DNA of 64,000 nt, taken from positions 1,922,001 through 1,986,000 of the forward strand of contig NZ_CP111121.1 in NCBI RefSeq assembly GCF_026314945.1, read 5' to 3'. Numbering within the stretch: the stretch's first letter is position 1; every line of letters starts with the position of its first letter. A program made the translations under genes and the position numbers. The notes under the pieces were generated by a model. That model saw nothing but the letters and a program-made list of their open reading frames with translations, had not been told where the DNA came from and searched no databases. Below, piece after piece: positions 44,588-54,011 of the stretch. This stretch comes from Chryseobacterium fluminis. GTDB lineage: Bacteria > Bacteroidota > Bacteroidia > Flavobacteriales > Weeksellaceae.

Positions 44588-47389
44588 ATGAAAAAAATAT
44601 TAGTCGTTCTTTTAGGAATTATCGCTCATAATTTATTTTCTCAGAATTATTCGCAATATGTAAATCCTTTTATCGGCACCGGCGGTCACGGACATACGTT
44701 CCCGGGCGCCATTGTTCCTTTCGGGATGGTACAGCTTTCTCCCGACACCAGAACAGACGGAAGCTGGGACGGCTGCAGCGGGTACCATTATTCAGATTCT
44801 GTGATCTACGGATTTTCACATACGCATTTAAACGGGACCGGTGTTTCCGATTACGGGGATATCATGCTGATGCCTACGATGGGAAATCCGGGTTTAAACA
44901 ACAGCGACTATTCTTCAAAATTTTCTCATAAAAACGAAAAAGCCTCGGCGGGATTTTATTCTGTCAAACTGGACAAAAACAATATTGATGTCCGGCTAAC
45001 AGCAACTAAAAGAGTCGGTTATCATGAGTATACTTTTAACAAATCCGGAAATGCAAATATCATCCTGGACCTTAATCACAGGGATAAACTGCTTGAAGGT
45101 GAGGTTAAAATCATTGATGATAAAACCATTGAAGTATTCCGCAGGAGTGAAGCCTGGGCCACCAACCAGTATATTTACGCAAGAATTGAATTTTCAAAAC
45201 CATTGAAAATTTCACAAAAACTGGTTAATGGAAAAGATGAAAATAATCTTTTCACGGGAACCAGACTGGCCTTAGCATTTTCATCTCAGGTCAGAAAGGG
45301 AGAAAAAATAAATGTAAAAGTTTCCGTTTCTCCGACAGGATATGAAGGTGCCACAAAAAACATGCTGGCTGAAGGACAGTCCGATGATTTCGAACTGGTC
45401 AGAAAACAGGCTGCTGCAGATTGGGACAGAGAATTATCAAAAATTGAAGTTACCTCTTCTGATAAAGATAAACTGACCATTTTCTATACTGCGATGTATC
45501 ATGTTTTCACACAACCGAACATTAATATGGATGCCGATGGAAAATACAGGGGCCGCGACCATAAGTTTTATATGGCAAAAGGTTTCGATTATTATTCTGT
45601 GTTCTCACTTTGGGATACCTTCAGAGGGGCCCATCCTCTGATGACCTTAATTGACAGAAAAAGAACGTCCGATTTTATCAATACCTTTATTAAACAATAT
45701 GAACAGGGTGGGAAACTGCCTGTGTGGGAACTCGCTTCCAACGAAACGGAATGTATGATCGGTTATCATGCCGTATCTGTAATCGCAGATGCGATGGCTA
45801 AGGGAATTCAGGGTTTTGACTACGAGAAGGCTTTCCAGGCTTCCAAAAATTCTGCCATGCTGGATATTTTCGGTCTGAATGCTTACAAACAAAATAATTA
45901 TATTGCCATCGATGATGAGCATGAAAGTGTATCAAAAACCGTAGAATATGCTTATGACGACTGGTGTATTGCCCAGATGGCTAAAATATTGGGCAAAAAA
46001 GAAGATTACCAATATTTCATGAAACGTTCTCAGAACTGGAAGAATTTATATAATCCCAGGAACGGATTTATGCAGCCGAGAAAAAACGGAAACTGGTATG
46101 AGCCATTCGAGCCCAGGGAAGTAAATAACAATTATACGGAAGGAAATTCCTGGCATTACTCCTACTCTGTTCAGCAGGATATACCGGGACTGATTGCGGC
46201 TCACGGGGGAAAGGAGAAATTCGAACAGTTTATTGACGCTATTTTCTCCGCTCCGGATAAAACGACCGGGAGAGAGCAGGTGGACATTACCGGACTGATC
46301 GGACAATATGCCCAGGGAAATGAACCGAGCCACCACATCGCGTACCTGTATAATTATGTGGATAAACCTGAAAAAACAGATGCTAAAATCAGATATATTC
46401 TTGACCATTATTATAAAAATGCACCGGACGGGCTGATCGGAAATGAAGATTGCGGACAGATGAGTGCCTGGTATATTCTGAGCAGCATGGGAATTTATTC
46501 CGTAACGCCGGGGCTACCCGAATGGCAGACAACAAAGCCTTATTTTGATGAGGTTAAAATCCATCTGGAAGACGGAACGACAAGAGTCATCACAAAAAAC
46601 ACAAGCCGGGATGAGCTTAGAAAGCTGGGCTTTGAGAATGTAAAACCGGCTAAAGATTACAAATATGATGAGCTAACAGCTACGCCTGTTATTTCTGCCT
46701 CCAGAATCTTTGATTTAAATACAAAAGTAGAAATCACGGCGTTGAATCCGAACGACAAAATCTACTACATGACCATGGATGAGGGTGACGCAAATGTCCG
46801 GAAGACGTTTACCGCTTATAAAGGACCGTTCACCATTGTAAAGACCACCCAGGTTTCCGCATACGCAGAAAGAAAGGGTGAGAAAAGTTCAATCGTTACC
46901 GCCAACTTCAACAGGAGGCCCAACAACTGGGCTATTACGGTGAATACTATTCCTACTCCACAGTATACGGCAAGCGGAAAACTATCCTTGATTGACGGTA
47001 TAAACGGTGATGCCAACTGGAGAAAAGGAGAATGGCTGGGATATCAGGGACAGACTTTTGAAGCGGTGATCGACATGAAATCTCCCCAACAGATCAGTAC
47101 CCTGTCATCGACATTCCTTCAGGACAGTAAAGCATGGATTTTAATGCCTAAAAAGGTAGAATATTACGCATCTATGAATGGACGAGACTATATTCTTCTT
47201 AAAACGGTTGACAATATACTAGATCCGAAAGATGAAACTGTTCAGGTTAAAGATTTCTCTACAGACATTCTGCCTACCGAGGCACGTTATATCAAAGTGA
47301 AAGCCTATCATTTCGGAAAGCTTCCGGAATGGCATCAGGGAGCGGGTGGCGATGCTTATATTTTTATTGATGAAATTTCTGTAAAATAA
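44588..47389 (+). CDS. GH92 family glycoside hydrolase (alpha-mannosidase)
   Basis: A 933-residue exported enzyme that trims alpha-linked mannose from glycans such as host or yeast N-glycans. The signal peptide is residues 1-18 (ending LFSQN). The family N-terminal signature NPFIGTGGHGHTFPGAIVPF follows. The catalytic barrel runs to about 700, with KLPVWELASNETECMIGYHA and EGNSWHYSYSVQQDIPGLI. The C-terminal region (about 770-930) looks like a chitobiase/F5-8-type accessory domain. Bacteroidota often encode these enzymes in mannan loci, but no SusC/D pair is adjacent. Confidence 0.93.
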   Translation: MKKILVVLLGIIAHNLFSQNYSQYVNPFIGTGGHGHTFPGAIVPFGMVQLSPDTRTDGSWDGCSGYHYSDSVIYGFSHTHLNGTGVSDYGDIMLMPTMGNPGLNNSDYSSKFSHKNEKASAGFYSVKLDKNNIDVRLTATKRVGYHEYTFNKSGNANIILDLNHRDKLLEGEVKIIDDKTIEVFRRSEAWATNQYIYARIEFSKPLKISQKLVNGKDENNLFTGTRLALAFSSQVRKGEKINVKVSVSPTGYEGATKNMLAEGQSDDFELVRKQAAADWDRELSKIEVTSSDKDKLTIFYTAMYHVFTQPNINMDADGKYRGRDHKFYMAKGFDYYSVFSLWDTFRGAHPLMTLIDRKRTSDFINTFIKQYEQGGKLPVWELASNETECMIGYHAVSVIADAMAKGIQGFDYEKAFQASKNSAMLDIFGLNAYKQNNYIAIDDEHESVSKTVEYAYDDWCIAQMAKILGKKEDYQYFMKRSQNWKNLYNPRNGFMQPRKNGNWYEPFEPREVNNNYTEGNSWHYSYSVQQDIPGLIAAHGGKEKFEQFIDAIFSAPDKTTGREQVDITGLIGQYAQGNEPSHHIAYLYNYVDKPEKTDAKIRYILDHYYKNAPDGLIGNEDCGQMSAWYILSSMGIYSVTPGLPEWQTTKPYFDEVKIHLEDGTTRVITKNTSRDELRKLGFENVKPAKDYKYDELTATPVISASRIFDLNTKVEITALNPNDKIYYMTMDEGDANVRKTFTAYKGPFTIVKTTQVSAYAERKGEKSSIVTANFNRRPNNWAITVNTIPTPQYTASGKLSLIDGINGDANWRKGEWLGYQGQTFEAVIDMKSPQQISTLSSTFLQDSKAWILMPKKVEYYASMNGRDYILLKTVDNILDPKDETVQVKDFSTDILPTEARYIKVKAYHFGKLPEWHQGAGGDAYIFIDEISVK

Positions 47390-47413
47390 TTATCTTGAAA
47401 ATTTTATATCAAC

Positions 47414-47437
47414 AAACCCTTCGGATCCGAAGGGTTT
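47414..47437. terminator. Terminator after the GH92 gene
   Basis: A perfect 24-bp palindrome AAACCCTTCGGATCCGAAGGGTTT followed by TGCTTTTTT. It can work in both directions and separates the converging PhyH-type gene. Confidence 0.8.
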
Positions 47438-47507
47438 TGCTTTTTTAACGGGACGACTCCATACAGGTCTGCTGACCATTGCGGAGCAATTATCATTTTT
47501 TATCAGG

Positions 47508-48221
47508 CTAGTTCATTTTCTCAGCCCAGTTAAGTGCTTCCGGCAATTCCATATCAGAAAATTCTATATGGATGACTCTTCTTTTCCTCCCGGTTGTCGT
47601 CCGGTTGGAACCGTGAAGAAGCAAAGGTTTCATAATCATAATTCCGCCCTTTTCTACGGTACAGATCTTTTCCTTTTCGGTATTCCAATCGATGGTCTCG
47701 GGTCTGTAGATTCCTTTTGCATGCGATTTGGGCACCACTTTTAAGGCACCATTGTGTTCGTCGGTATCATCTAAATGAATTCTTATTGTAAAAATATTTT
47801 CAAGAATATGTAAGGGTGGCTGTACCGCAAACTGATTCTGCTTCGTGGTCCAGGGCCCAAAATCCGGCAATTCAACCTTTTGATCTACAGAAACCGTGAG
47901 ATCCTGATGATAGGCAACATACCAGTTTGATTTTTCAGGCTTATCAAAATAAATGCTCTTCACCACAAAATATCGGTCTCCGAATATTTCTTTGATAACC
48001 TTTTTAATATTTTCATTAAAAATCAAATTTACAGCCTCGGGAATTTCCTTCAGAAACTGTCTTATGGCAAATAGGTTTTCCGATTTGCGGAAAGTCTCGT
48101 TGGAAGTATCCGCATTTTGAATCACTTTACTGATCTGTTCAATTTCTTCGTCAGAAAAAATACGGTTAATGATGGTATATCCGTTTTCAGTAATCGAATT
48201 TTTATAATTTTGTAATTTCAT
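47508..48221 (-). CDS. Phytanoyl-CoA dioxygenase-like 2-oxoglutarate/iron oxygenase
   Basis: A 237-residue PhyH-family dioxygenase. The iron-binding pair is in YHQDLTVSV (His-x-Asp) and the distal His with the 2-oxoglutarate Arg in LLLHGSNRTTTGRKRRVIH. Residues YVVKSIYFDKPEKSNWYVA also match the fold. These enzymes hydroxylate small molecules or lipids. The substrate cannot be inferred here. It is monocistronic. Confidence 0.8.
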   Translation of the reverse strand: MKLQNYKNSITENGYTIINRIFSDEEIEQISKVIQNADTSNETFRKSENLFAIRQFLKEIPEAVNLIFNENIKKVIKEIFGDRYFVVKSIYFDKPEKSNWYVAYHQDLTVSVDQKVELPDFGPWTTKQNQFAVQPPLHILENIFTIRIHLDDTDEHNGALKVVPKSHAKGIYRPETIDWNTEKEKICTVEKGGIMIMKPLLLHGSNRTTTGRKRRVIHIEFSDMELPEALNWAEKMN

Positions 48222-48500
48222 GAATTGTAAATTTTATGCTACACAGCTTCCATCTGTGCAAACGACAGAATATTATAGAGCGTGAGCACGTTTCTGAAAC
48301 AAATATCGTAAAGATTTCTTTAAAAATTGTATTTGCGATCTTACAGAAGAATATTGATCTAAGCCCTATGATCTGCACTATTGATCATTCTCAGGATCAT
48401 TAAAATTGAGGGACAGAAGATTTCAGTCATGATATTATAAAGATGGCAATCGGTGAAAGTAATGACTACTACCCTAGCCCCGATTGAGCGGCATGTCTGA

Positions 48501-48551
48501 GCTATTTTCAGTTTCGGCGGCGGCTTTGCCGCCGCCGAAACTGAAAATAGC
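48501..48551. repeat. Perfect 51-base GC-rich palindrome
   Basis: Two 24-base arms with a 3-base loop TTT, complementary at every position: GCTATTTTCAG, then TTTCGGCGGCGGC, then the mirror. It is far richer in GC than the surroundings. The flanks (CCCGATTGAGCGG and AGCGAAAGCGGGAT) resemble a repeat seen in many flavobacterial genomes. A terminator is less likely because no T run follows. Confidence 0.7.
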
Positions 48552-48584
48552 GAGTAGCGAAAGCGGGATCAGGCTCCAAACAAA

Positions 48585-48622
48585 AATGGTCAATAATGAA
48601 GACATACCCACTATTGACCATT
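48585..48622. repeat. Inverted repeat AATGGTCAATA
   Basis: Perfect 11-bp arms at 48585-48595 and 48612-48622 with a 16-base loop, between the large palindrome and the symporter gene. The rest of the 430-bp gap 48222-48651 holds no gene that I can see. Confidence 0.6.
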
Positions 48623-48651
48623 CTATCAGCCTAAGCTGAATAATATTATAT

Positions 48652-49908
48652 TTAGACTACCTCATTCCCATTGCCATGTTCCAGCTGACCTTCCCATTTG
48701 GAAACGGCCGACGTCGCCAGGGCATTTCCAAGAACGTTTGTCATACTTCTTCCCATATCACAGAAGTGATCGATAGGGAGAATCAAAGCAATCCCTTCGG
48801 GCGGAATTCCGAACATGGAACAGGTGGCCACAATAATGACCAGAGAAGCTCTCGGGACCCCGGCAATTCCTTTCGAGGTCAACATCAATACCAAAAGCAT
48901 GGTAATCTGCTGTCCCAATGTCATTTCAATACCGTAGATCTGAGCAATAAAAATAGAAGCAAATGTCATGTACATCATACTTCCGTCCAAATTAAAAGAA
49001 TATCCCAACGGCAGGATGAAAGAAACCACTCTGCTGTTGCATCCGAATCTTTCCAGTTCCTCTACCAGCTTCGGAAAAACAGCTTCTGAGCTGGTGGTAG
49101 AAAATGCGATTAGTAACGGTGCTTTTATTCTTCTCAACAATTCGAAAAGCCTGTTTCCCAGGATTAAATATCCTACTAATAACAGGACCAGCCATAGGAT
49201 TCCGAGGGCAAAGAAAAAGTCTCTCAGATACACTGCATAGACTTTAAAAATCTCAAAACCGTTCGTGGCGACTACCGCAGCGATTGCTCCCAGTACTCCC
49301 AATGGAGCAAACCACATAATGTATCCGACCATTTTCAGGATTCCGTGCGCTATAATATCAAATAATTTGATTACCGGTTGCACGTACTCTTCCCCCATAT
49401 TCGCTAAAGCTACCCCAAACATGATGGAAAATACCACGATCTGCAGGACTTCGTTGGTGGCAAAAGCTTCAAAAATACTCTTAGGGATAATGTGTTTTAC
49501 AAAATCTTCCATCGAGAAACCTTTACTGCTTTTCAACAATTCTTCTGCCGATGCAGCATCCTGAATCGGAAGTTTTGTAACATGTCCCGGTTCCATCCAG
49601 TTGACCAGTACCAAGCCGATAAAAAGAGATACCAGAGAAGCAGAAATAAACCACAACATGGCTTTTGTTCCGACTCTTCCGATCATCTTGATATCACTCA
49701 TTTTGGCGATTCCGACCACCAGGGTCGTGAAGACCAGAGGAGCAATGATCATCTGTACCAAGCGGATAAACACGGTTCCTAAAAGTTTTATATTTTTAGA
49801 AAAAGGTTCAGCACTCCCGGGATACTGTGTATGCACGAATCCTCCGATTCCCACTCCTATTATCAGTGCAATAATAATTGCTATAAATAGTTTATTCTGT
49901 CCTTTCAT
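48652..49908 (-). CDS. gltP: Dicarboxylate/amino-acid:cation symporter (GltP/DAACS family)
   Basis: A 418-residue inner-membrane symporter for glutamate, aspartate or C4-dicarboxylates. The hallmarks are the serine-rich hairpin AFSTTSSEAVFPKL, the GYSFNLDGSMMYMTFASIFI stretch, TSKGIAGVPRASLVI and the substrate helix CDMGRSMTNVLGN. The N-terminus shows the IIAPLVFTTLVVGIAKM span. The Asp, Arg and Asn substrate residues are all present. The gene is single, with a TATATTTG box upstream. Confidence 0.92.
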   Translation of the reverse strand: MKGQNKLFIAIIIALIIGVGIGGFVHTQYPGSAEPFSKNIKLLGTVFIRLVQMIIAPLVFTTLVVGIAKMSDIKMIGRVGTKAMLWFISASLVSLFIGLVLVNWMEPGHVTKLPIQDAASAEELLKSSKGFSMEDFVKHIIPKSIFEAFATNEVLQIVVFSIMFGVALANMGEEYVQPVIKLFDIIAHGILKMVGYIMWFAPLGVLGAIAAVVATNGFEIFKVYAVYLRDFFFALGILWLVLLLVGYLILGNRLFELLRRIKAPLLIAFSTTSSEAVFPKLVEELERFGCNSRVVSFILPLGYSFNLDGSMMYMTFASIFIAQIYGIEMTLGQQITMLLVLMLTSKGIAGVPRASLVIIVATCSMFGIPPEGIALILPIDHFCDMGRSMTNVLGNALATSAVSKWEGQLEHGNGNEVV

Positions 49909-49927
49909 ATCTATAATTCAAGTTCCG

Positions 49928-49935
49928 CAAATATA
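49928..49935 (-). promoter_or_regulatory. Bacteroidota -7 box (TATATTTG) for the symporter
   Basis: A perfect TAnnTTTG match on the minus strand, 19 bp before the start of the GltP-type gene. Confidence 0.5.
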
Positions 49936-50127
49936 ATATTTTTACAATTGGCACCCTATTTTGTTAAAAGGCAATAAATTTCACATGAAAAATCCATATT
50001 TTAAAACTAAGTCTCTGGCCTGTAAAATATTGCAAAAAAAAATAAAAAGATTTTTCAGGCTTTCATCCCTTTGGTATAAATTTTATTATTACATTTACCT
50101 GTATTAACAACATTAAAATATACAATT

Positions 50128-50622
50128 ATGAAAAAAACGATCGCAATGGCCGCATTGGCTATAGCAGTCTCTTTCGGAGCAGTCTCTTGTAAGAAAAAAG
50201 TTTCCGATGCAGACCTTCAGAGTCAGGCTACTACTATCGTAACGTCTAATCCCGGTGCAAGTGTAGAAGTGAAAAACGGAGAAGCTCACCTGAGCGGAAC
50301 TTTTGCTGATCAGGCATCTAAAGATAATATGATCGCTCAGTTGAAAGCAATTCCAGGAATCAAAAGTGTACATGATATGACAAGGGTTGAGGCGACACCT
50401 GCAACACCGGCACCGGTTGAAACACAATCTGCGGTAGCTCCTGAAGTTCAGCAGAAAGTAAAAGATGCCGTGAAAGATTTCCCTACTGTAAAAGTAGAGG
50501 TTGTGAATGGTGAATTAACCTTAACAGGAAACGTTACAGCAGCACAGGCCAGAAAAATCAAAGAATCTGTAGACGCTTTGAAAGTGGGAAAAGTTAATTA
50601 TAATTACACCGTTAAAAACTAA
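50128..50622 (+). CDS. Double BON-domain lipoprotein
   Basis: A 164-residue lipoprotein. The signal peptide ends in the lipobox VSFGAVSC with Cys21 as the lipid anchor. Two BON domains follow: one near 28-87 (DADLQSQATTIVTSNP, EVKNGEAHLSGTF) and one near 104-162 (VQQKVKDAVKDFPTVKVEVV, ELTLTGNVTAAQARK), joined by a Pro/Ala-rich linker. BON domains bind phospholipid and are common in envelope stress proteins such as OsmY. The next gene, which carries a related fold plus SH3, begins 4 bp after its stop. Confidence 0.85.
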   Translation: MKKTIAMAALAIAVSFGAVSCKKKVSDADLQSQATTIVTSNPGASVEVKNGEAHLSGTFADQASKDNMIAQLKAIPGIKSVHDMTRVEATPATPAPVETQSAVAPEVQQKVKDAVKDFPTVKVEVVNGELTLTGNVTAAQARKIKESVDALKVGKVNYNYTVKN

Positions 50623-50625
50623 GAA

Positions 50626-51045
50626 ATGAGCACATTACAGGATAAATATTCAGGGGTAGTTTCTGCGGCCCAGTCTGCAGGAATTTCAAATTTACAGGTT
50701 CAGGAGCAGGACGGAATTCTGTATGTTTCCGGAAATGCCACTAATACAGCTGCCAAAGATGCAGTGTGGAATGCTCTGGGAGCTATCGATTCTACTTATT
50801 CTTCTTCGGATATTAACATCGATGTACAGGTTGCTGGTCTTTCTGCCGGCGCTTCTCTTACCGTAGCCACGGAAGAATCTAATTTAAATATCAGACAGGA
50901 GCCTTCAACAGAAGCTGCTGTTGTAGGAAAGGCTACAAAAGGCTCATCCGTTACCCTTATTGAACAGACTTCCGATGACTGGTGGAAGGTTAAGAATGCC
51001 GAAGGTCAGGAAGGATATGCTTATTCGAGATACTTGAGAGCTTAA
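50626..51045 (+). CDS. BON-like plus SH3b-domain protein
   Basis: A 139-residue protein without a signal peptide. Residues 1-70 (LQDKYSGVVSAAQSAGISNL, GILYVSGNATNTAAKDAVW) are BON/LysM-adjacent like those paired in BON-LysM proteins. Residues about 80-137 (EESNLNIRQEPSTEAAVVGK to QEGYAYSRYLRA) form a bacterial SH3 domain that usually binds the cell wall. It lies 4 bp after the BON lipoprotein, so it is in the same operon. How it could reach the periplasm is not clear. Confidence 0.8.
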   Translation: MSTLQDKYSGVVSAAQSAGISNLQVQEQDGILYVSGNATNTAAKDAVWNALGAIDSTYSSSDINIDVQVAGLSAGASLTVATEESNLNIRQEPSTEAAVVGKATKGSSVTLIEQTSDDWWKVKNAEGQEGYAYSRYLRA

Positions 51046-51074
51046 TATAGAATTTTAACGCTATTTAACTTAAG

Positions 51075-51100
51075 AACATCCCATTCCAGGGATGTTTTTT
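51075..51100 (+). terminator. Terminator after the BON-SH3 operon
   Basis: AACATCCC / GGGATGTT hairpin with a six-base loop and a T run, about 30 bp past the stop. Confidence 0.85.
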
Positions 51101-51131
51101 CTTTACTTTGTGCCTTCAAAAAAAACTATTA

Positions 51132-53906
51132 ATGAAGAAATTACTCGTATTGCTATTTTTAGCAACTCATGTTGTTATTTTACATGCACAAAAATTAAAC
51201 ATCGACGGAAAAGTATCCAACTCTGATCAAAAGCCCGTCGAAAATGCTACGGTCTACCTCCTGAAAGAAAAAGATTCATCGATTATCAACTACACCTCTA
51301 CCAACAATTTCGGTAAATTTTCATTAAAAACAGATGAGATTAATGAACCCACCGTTTTAAAAGTGGATGCTGAAAAACTAAATTCTTATTCCAAGAAATT
51401 TGATAAGATCAGTCAATCTGTTTCCCTTGGGGATATCGAACTGGATAAAAACTCGGTGGTCGACATTGATGAAGTAAAAATTACGGCTTCTCCTGTAAAA
51501 ATAAAAAAAGACACGATAGAGTTTAACGCCTCTGCCATTAAGGTCCGTCCGGACAGTAAAATCGAAGAACTCCTGAAACAGATCCCGGGTGTGGAGATCG
51601 ATAATGACGGAAAAATAACGGTCAACGGAAAGGAAGTTGATCAGATTATGATCAATGGAAAACCTTTTTTTGACAAAGACGGGAAAATCGCTTTACAGAA
51701 TCTCCCTGCCGATATCATTAAGAACATCCAGTTTACAACAACAAAAACGAAGGAAGAGGAACTTAACGGAAAAAAGGCCAAGTCCAATAATGCGACCATA
51801 AATTTTAATATCGATGAGAAGAAAAATAAAGGGCTGATCTCCAGGCTTACTCTTGGATACGGGAGTGACAAAAGATATGAAGGCAGCGGACTGATCAGTT
51901 ATTTTAAAAATGATACGAAAGTAAGTCTTCTTGCTTCTTCCAATAACATCAACTCGCAGGGTTTTTCGAATGACGAGGTTTTCGACAGTATGGGGCATGG
52001 AAGAAATTCATGGCTGATGCAGGGCGGAAGTGTGAGGACCTCGGGAAGTACCACTTATTACATGCCGGGCGGAAATGCAAAAGGGATTCAGAGATCTACC
52101 ACGATCGGATTAAATTACAGCGACAAGTTAGGGAAAAACGCAGATCTTGAAAGCCTTAGTCTGATGCATACTGATAATAATCTGGAGACCAGATCCAAAG
52201 TCTCGAGAACCACTTTACTGCCTGACTCTACCCTGAAAACCGATTCTGAAAGCAACGGTGAAAATGAATCAAAGCAGTACAACTTCGACACTTCAGCAAG
52301 AATTAAACTTGATTCCCTGACCAGTGTTTATATCTCGCCTTCATTTTCGAGAACAGAAGGTCTAAATTTTAACAACCTGAAATCCAAAACATTCGGTGAT
52401 AACAGTCTTCTGAATGAAAGTGATTCGTATACCAGCTCAAAATCGGAAAGCAACAGCTTCAGTCCCAATATTTATTTGTCAAAAAGATTTAAAAAGAAAG
52501 GTAGAGTGGCTTATGCCAACATGAGCACAACCATTTCAGAATCTAAAAATGATAATCTGAACAGATCAAATACTATATTTTATCCTAAACCGGACTCTGT
52601 AAGTATAGATTCCAGAAATCAGCTGGCAAGAATAAAAAATCAGAGCAATAATTACCGTTTCGGTGTAGGATATACGGAACCTTTATCAGATTCGATAACC
52701 ATAAGTCTTAATGTCAATTACAGTTCGGCGAACAACAGAGATATCAGAAATGTTAATGATTTTGATGAGAATACAGGTCAATATTCAGATTACAATATAC
52801 TTCTTTCGAACAGTATGAATCAGAGGATCAACCAGATATCGCCGGATTTAACCTTTGAAATCAATAAAAAGAAGCTAAGCACATGGGGATCTGTCGGACT
52901 TGACATTTCTGATATGAAAGTAAGATCCATCTTCAACGGCCAGCAGTATAATCTTGAAAAAAACTTTGCGCTGCCGAAATACAGCTTAAGTGTACAGTAC
53001 CAGTTTTCACAAAGTAAGAGCCTGAGTATCTACAACTCTGCTGATTACACCATTCCGAGCGCAGAACAGCTGACCCCCTATGAGGACTATTCGAATCCTT
53101 TGATCGTCTACAGAGGAAATCCGGATCTTAAAAACACCTGGTCAAACCGGACGTACCTTTATTTCAACACATCCAATCTGGTGAAAAATATAAGTTATTA
53201 CCTCAATATCGGATTGACCTATGCTAATAATGACATCATCAACTATTCTTATTACGATGAATCCGGAAAACAGTTTGTCACCTATGAAAATGTGAGCGGA
53301 AATAAAAACTTCAATTTCGGAGGAAGCTTTAGCAAAACATTTAAATGGAAAAATAATAAGCTGACCATTAATCCGAGATTTAATATGAACTTTGGCTACA
53401 GCAGAGGTTTCGTCAACGGCCAGGAGTTCTCAAGCAACAATTACAACATTAATCCCGGGTTTAATCTTACCTATGAGATTAAGGATAAAGTGACCATACG
53501 CCCTTCTTACCGATTAGGGTATAATTTCTCAAACTATACCAACTACAGTGTTGATAAGGTACAGACTTCCAACCAGTCACTGAAGCTGGAACTTACCAAC
53601 TACCTTTTCAAAAGCAGACTGGTATTTGGTAATGATTTTGAATATAATACCAACTCCAATATTGCCCCGGGTTTTAAAAAAGATTTTTATTTCTGGAACA
53701 CGAGTTTAGGATATGCATTTTTCGACAAACAACTTACCGCAAAAGTAAAAGTGTATGATGTCCTCAACCAGAATCAAAGCGTAAGAAGAACCATTTCCAG
53801 CGCTTATTTTGAAGACCGTGAAGATTTGATTCTTAAACGCTACATCATGTTTTCACTGACCATGAAGCTCAATAAATTTGCCGGAAAAAAAATGGCGGGA
53901 AAATAA
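51132..53906 (+). CDS. Outer-membrane beta-barrel family protein (TonB-receptor-like)
   Basis: A 924-residue outer-membrane protein. Signal peptide at 1-20 (LLVLLFLATHVVILHAQ). The N-terminal carboxypeptidase-regulatory-like beta sandwich (about 21-100) is followed by a plug-like part with VRPDSKIEELLKQIPGVEID, the TonB-receptor plug signature, then an OMP_b-brl_3 barrel with many aromatic strands. The last residues are basic (KLNKFAGKKMAGK) and not the usual terminal Phe. I chose the ATG at 51132; a TTG at 51108 would precede the signal peptide. The ligand is unknown. Confidence 0.88.
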   Translation: MKKLLVLLFLATHVVILHAQKLNIDGKVSNSDQKPVENATVYLLKEKDSSIINYTSTNNFGKFSLKTDEINEPTVLKVDAEKLNSYSKKFDKISQSVSLGDIELDKNSVVDIDEVKITASPVKIKKDTIEFNASAIKVRPDSKIEELLKQIPGVEIDNDGKITVNGKEVDQIMINGKPFFDKDGKIALQNLPADIIKNIQFTTTKTKEEELNGKKAKSNNATINFNIDEKKNKGLISRLTLGYGSDKRYEGSGLISYFKNDTKVSLLASSNNINSQGFSNDEVFDSMGHGRNSWLMQGGSVRTSGSTTYYMPGGNAKGIQRSTTIGLNYSDKLGKNADLESLSLMHTDNNLETRSKVSRTTLLPDSTLKTDSESNGENESKQYNFDTSARIKLDSLTSVYISPSFSRTEGLNFNNLKSKTFGDNSLLNESDSYTSSKSESNSFSPNIYLSKRFKKKGRVAYANMSTTISESKNDNLNRSNTIFYPKPDSVSIDSRNQLARIKNQSNNYRFGVGYTEPLSDSITISLNVNYSSANNRDIRNVNDFDENTGQYSDYNILLSNSMNQRINQISPDLTFEINKKKLSTWGSVGLDISDMKVRSIFNGQQYNLEKNFALPKYSLSVQYQFSQSKSLSIYNSADYTIPSAEQLTPYEDYSNPLIVYRGNPDLKNTWSNRTYLYFNTSNLVKNISYYLNIGLTYANNDIINYSYYDESGKQFVTYENVSGNKNFNFGGSFSKTFKWKNNKLTINPRFNMNFGYSRGFVNGQEFSSNNYNINPGFNLTYEIKDKVTIRPSYRLGYNFSNYTNYSVDKVQTSNQSLKLELTNYLFKSRLVFGNDFEYNTNSNIAPGFKKDFYFWNTSLGYAFFDKQLTAKVKVYDVLNQNQSVRRTISSAYFEDREDLILKRYIMFSLTMKLNKFAGKKMAGK

Positions 53907-53925
53907 AATAATCAGTTCAGCAGCA

Positions 53926-53954
53926 AAATGACCGGGAATTTTTTCCGGTCATTT
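53926..53954 (+). terminator. Terminator after the outer-membrane barrel gene
   Basis: AAATGACCGG / CCGGTCATTT hairpin with a T-rich loop and a following ATTTTA tract, 20 bp past the stop. Confidence 0.75.
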
Positions 53955-54011
53955 ATTTTAAAGGGAGTATCCAAAGTATTTTTATCATTAAATTAGCGTC
54001 AAATTTTAGGT

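Noticed and set aside
50113..50427. Cysteine-rich minus-strand frame antisense to the BON lipoprotein
   Set aside because: The cysteine richness comes from reading a Gly/Ala-rich coding strand backwards; the plus frame has a lipobox and two BON domains.
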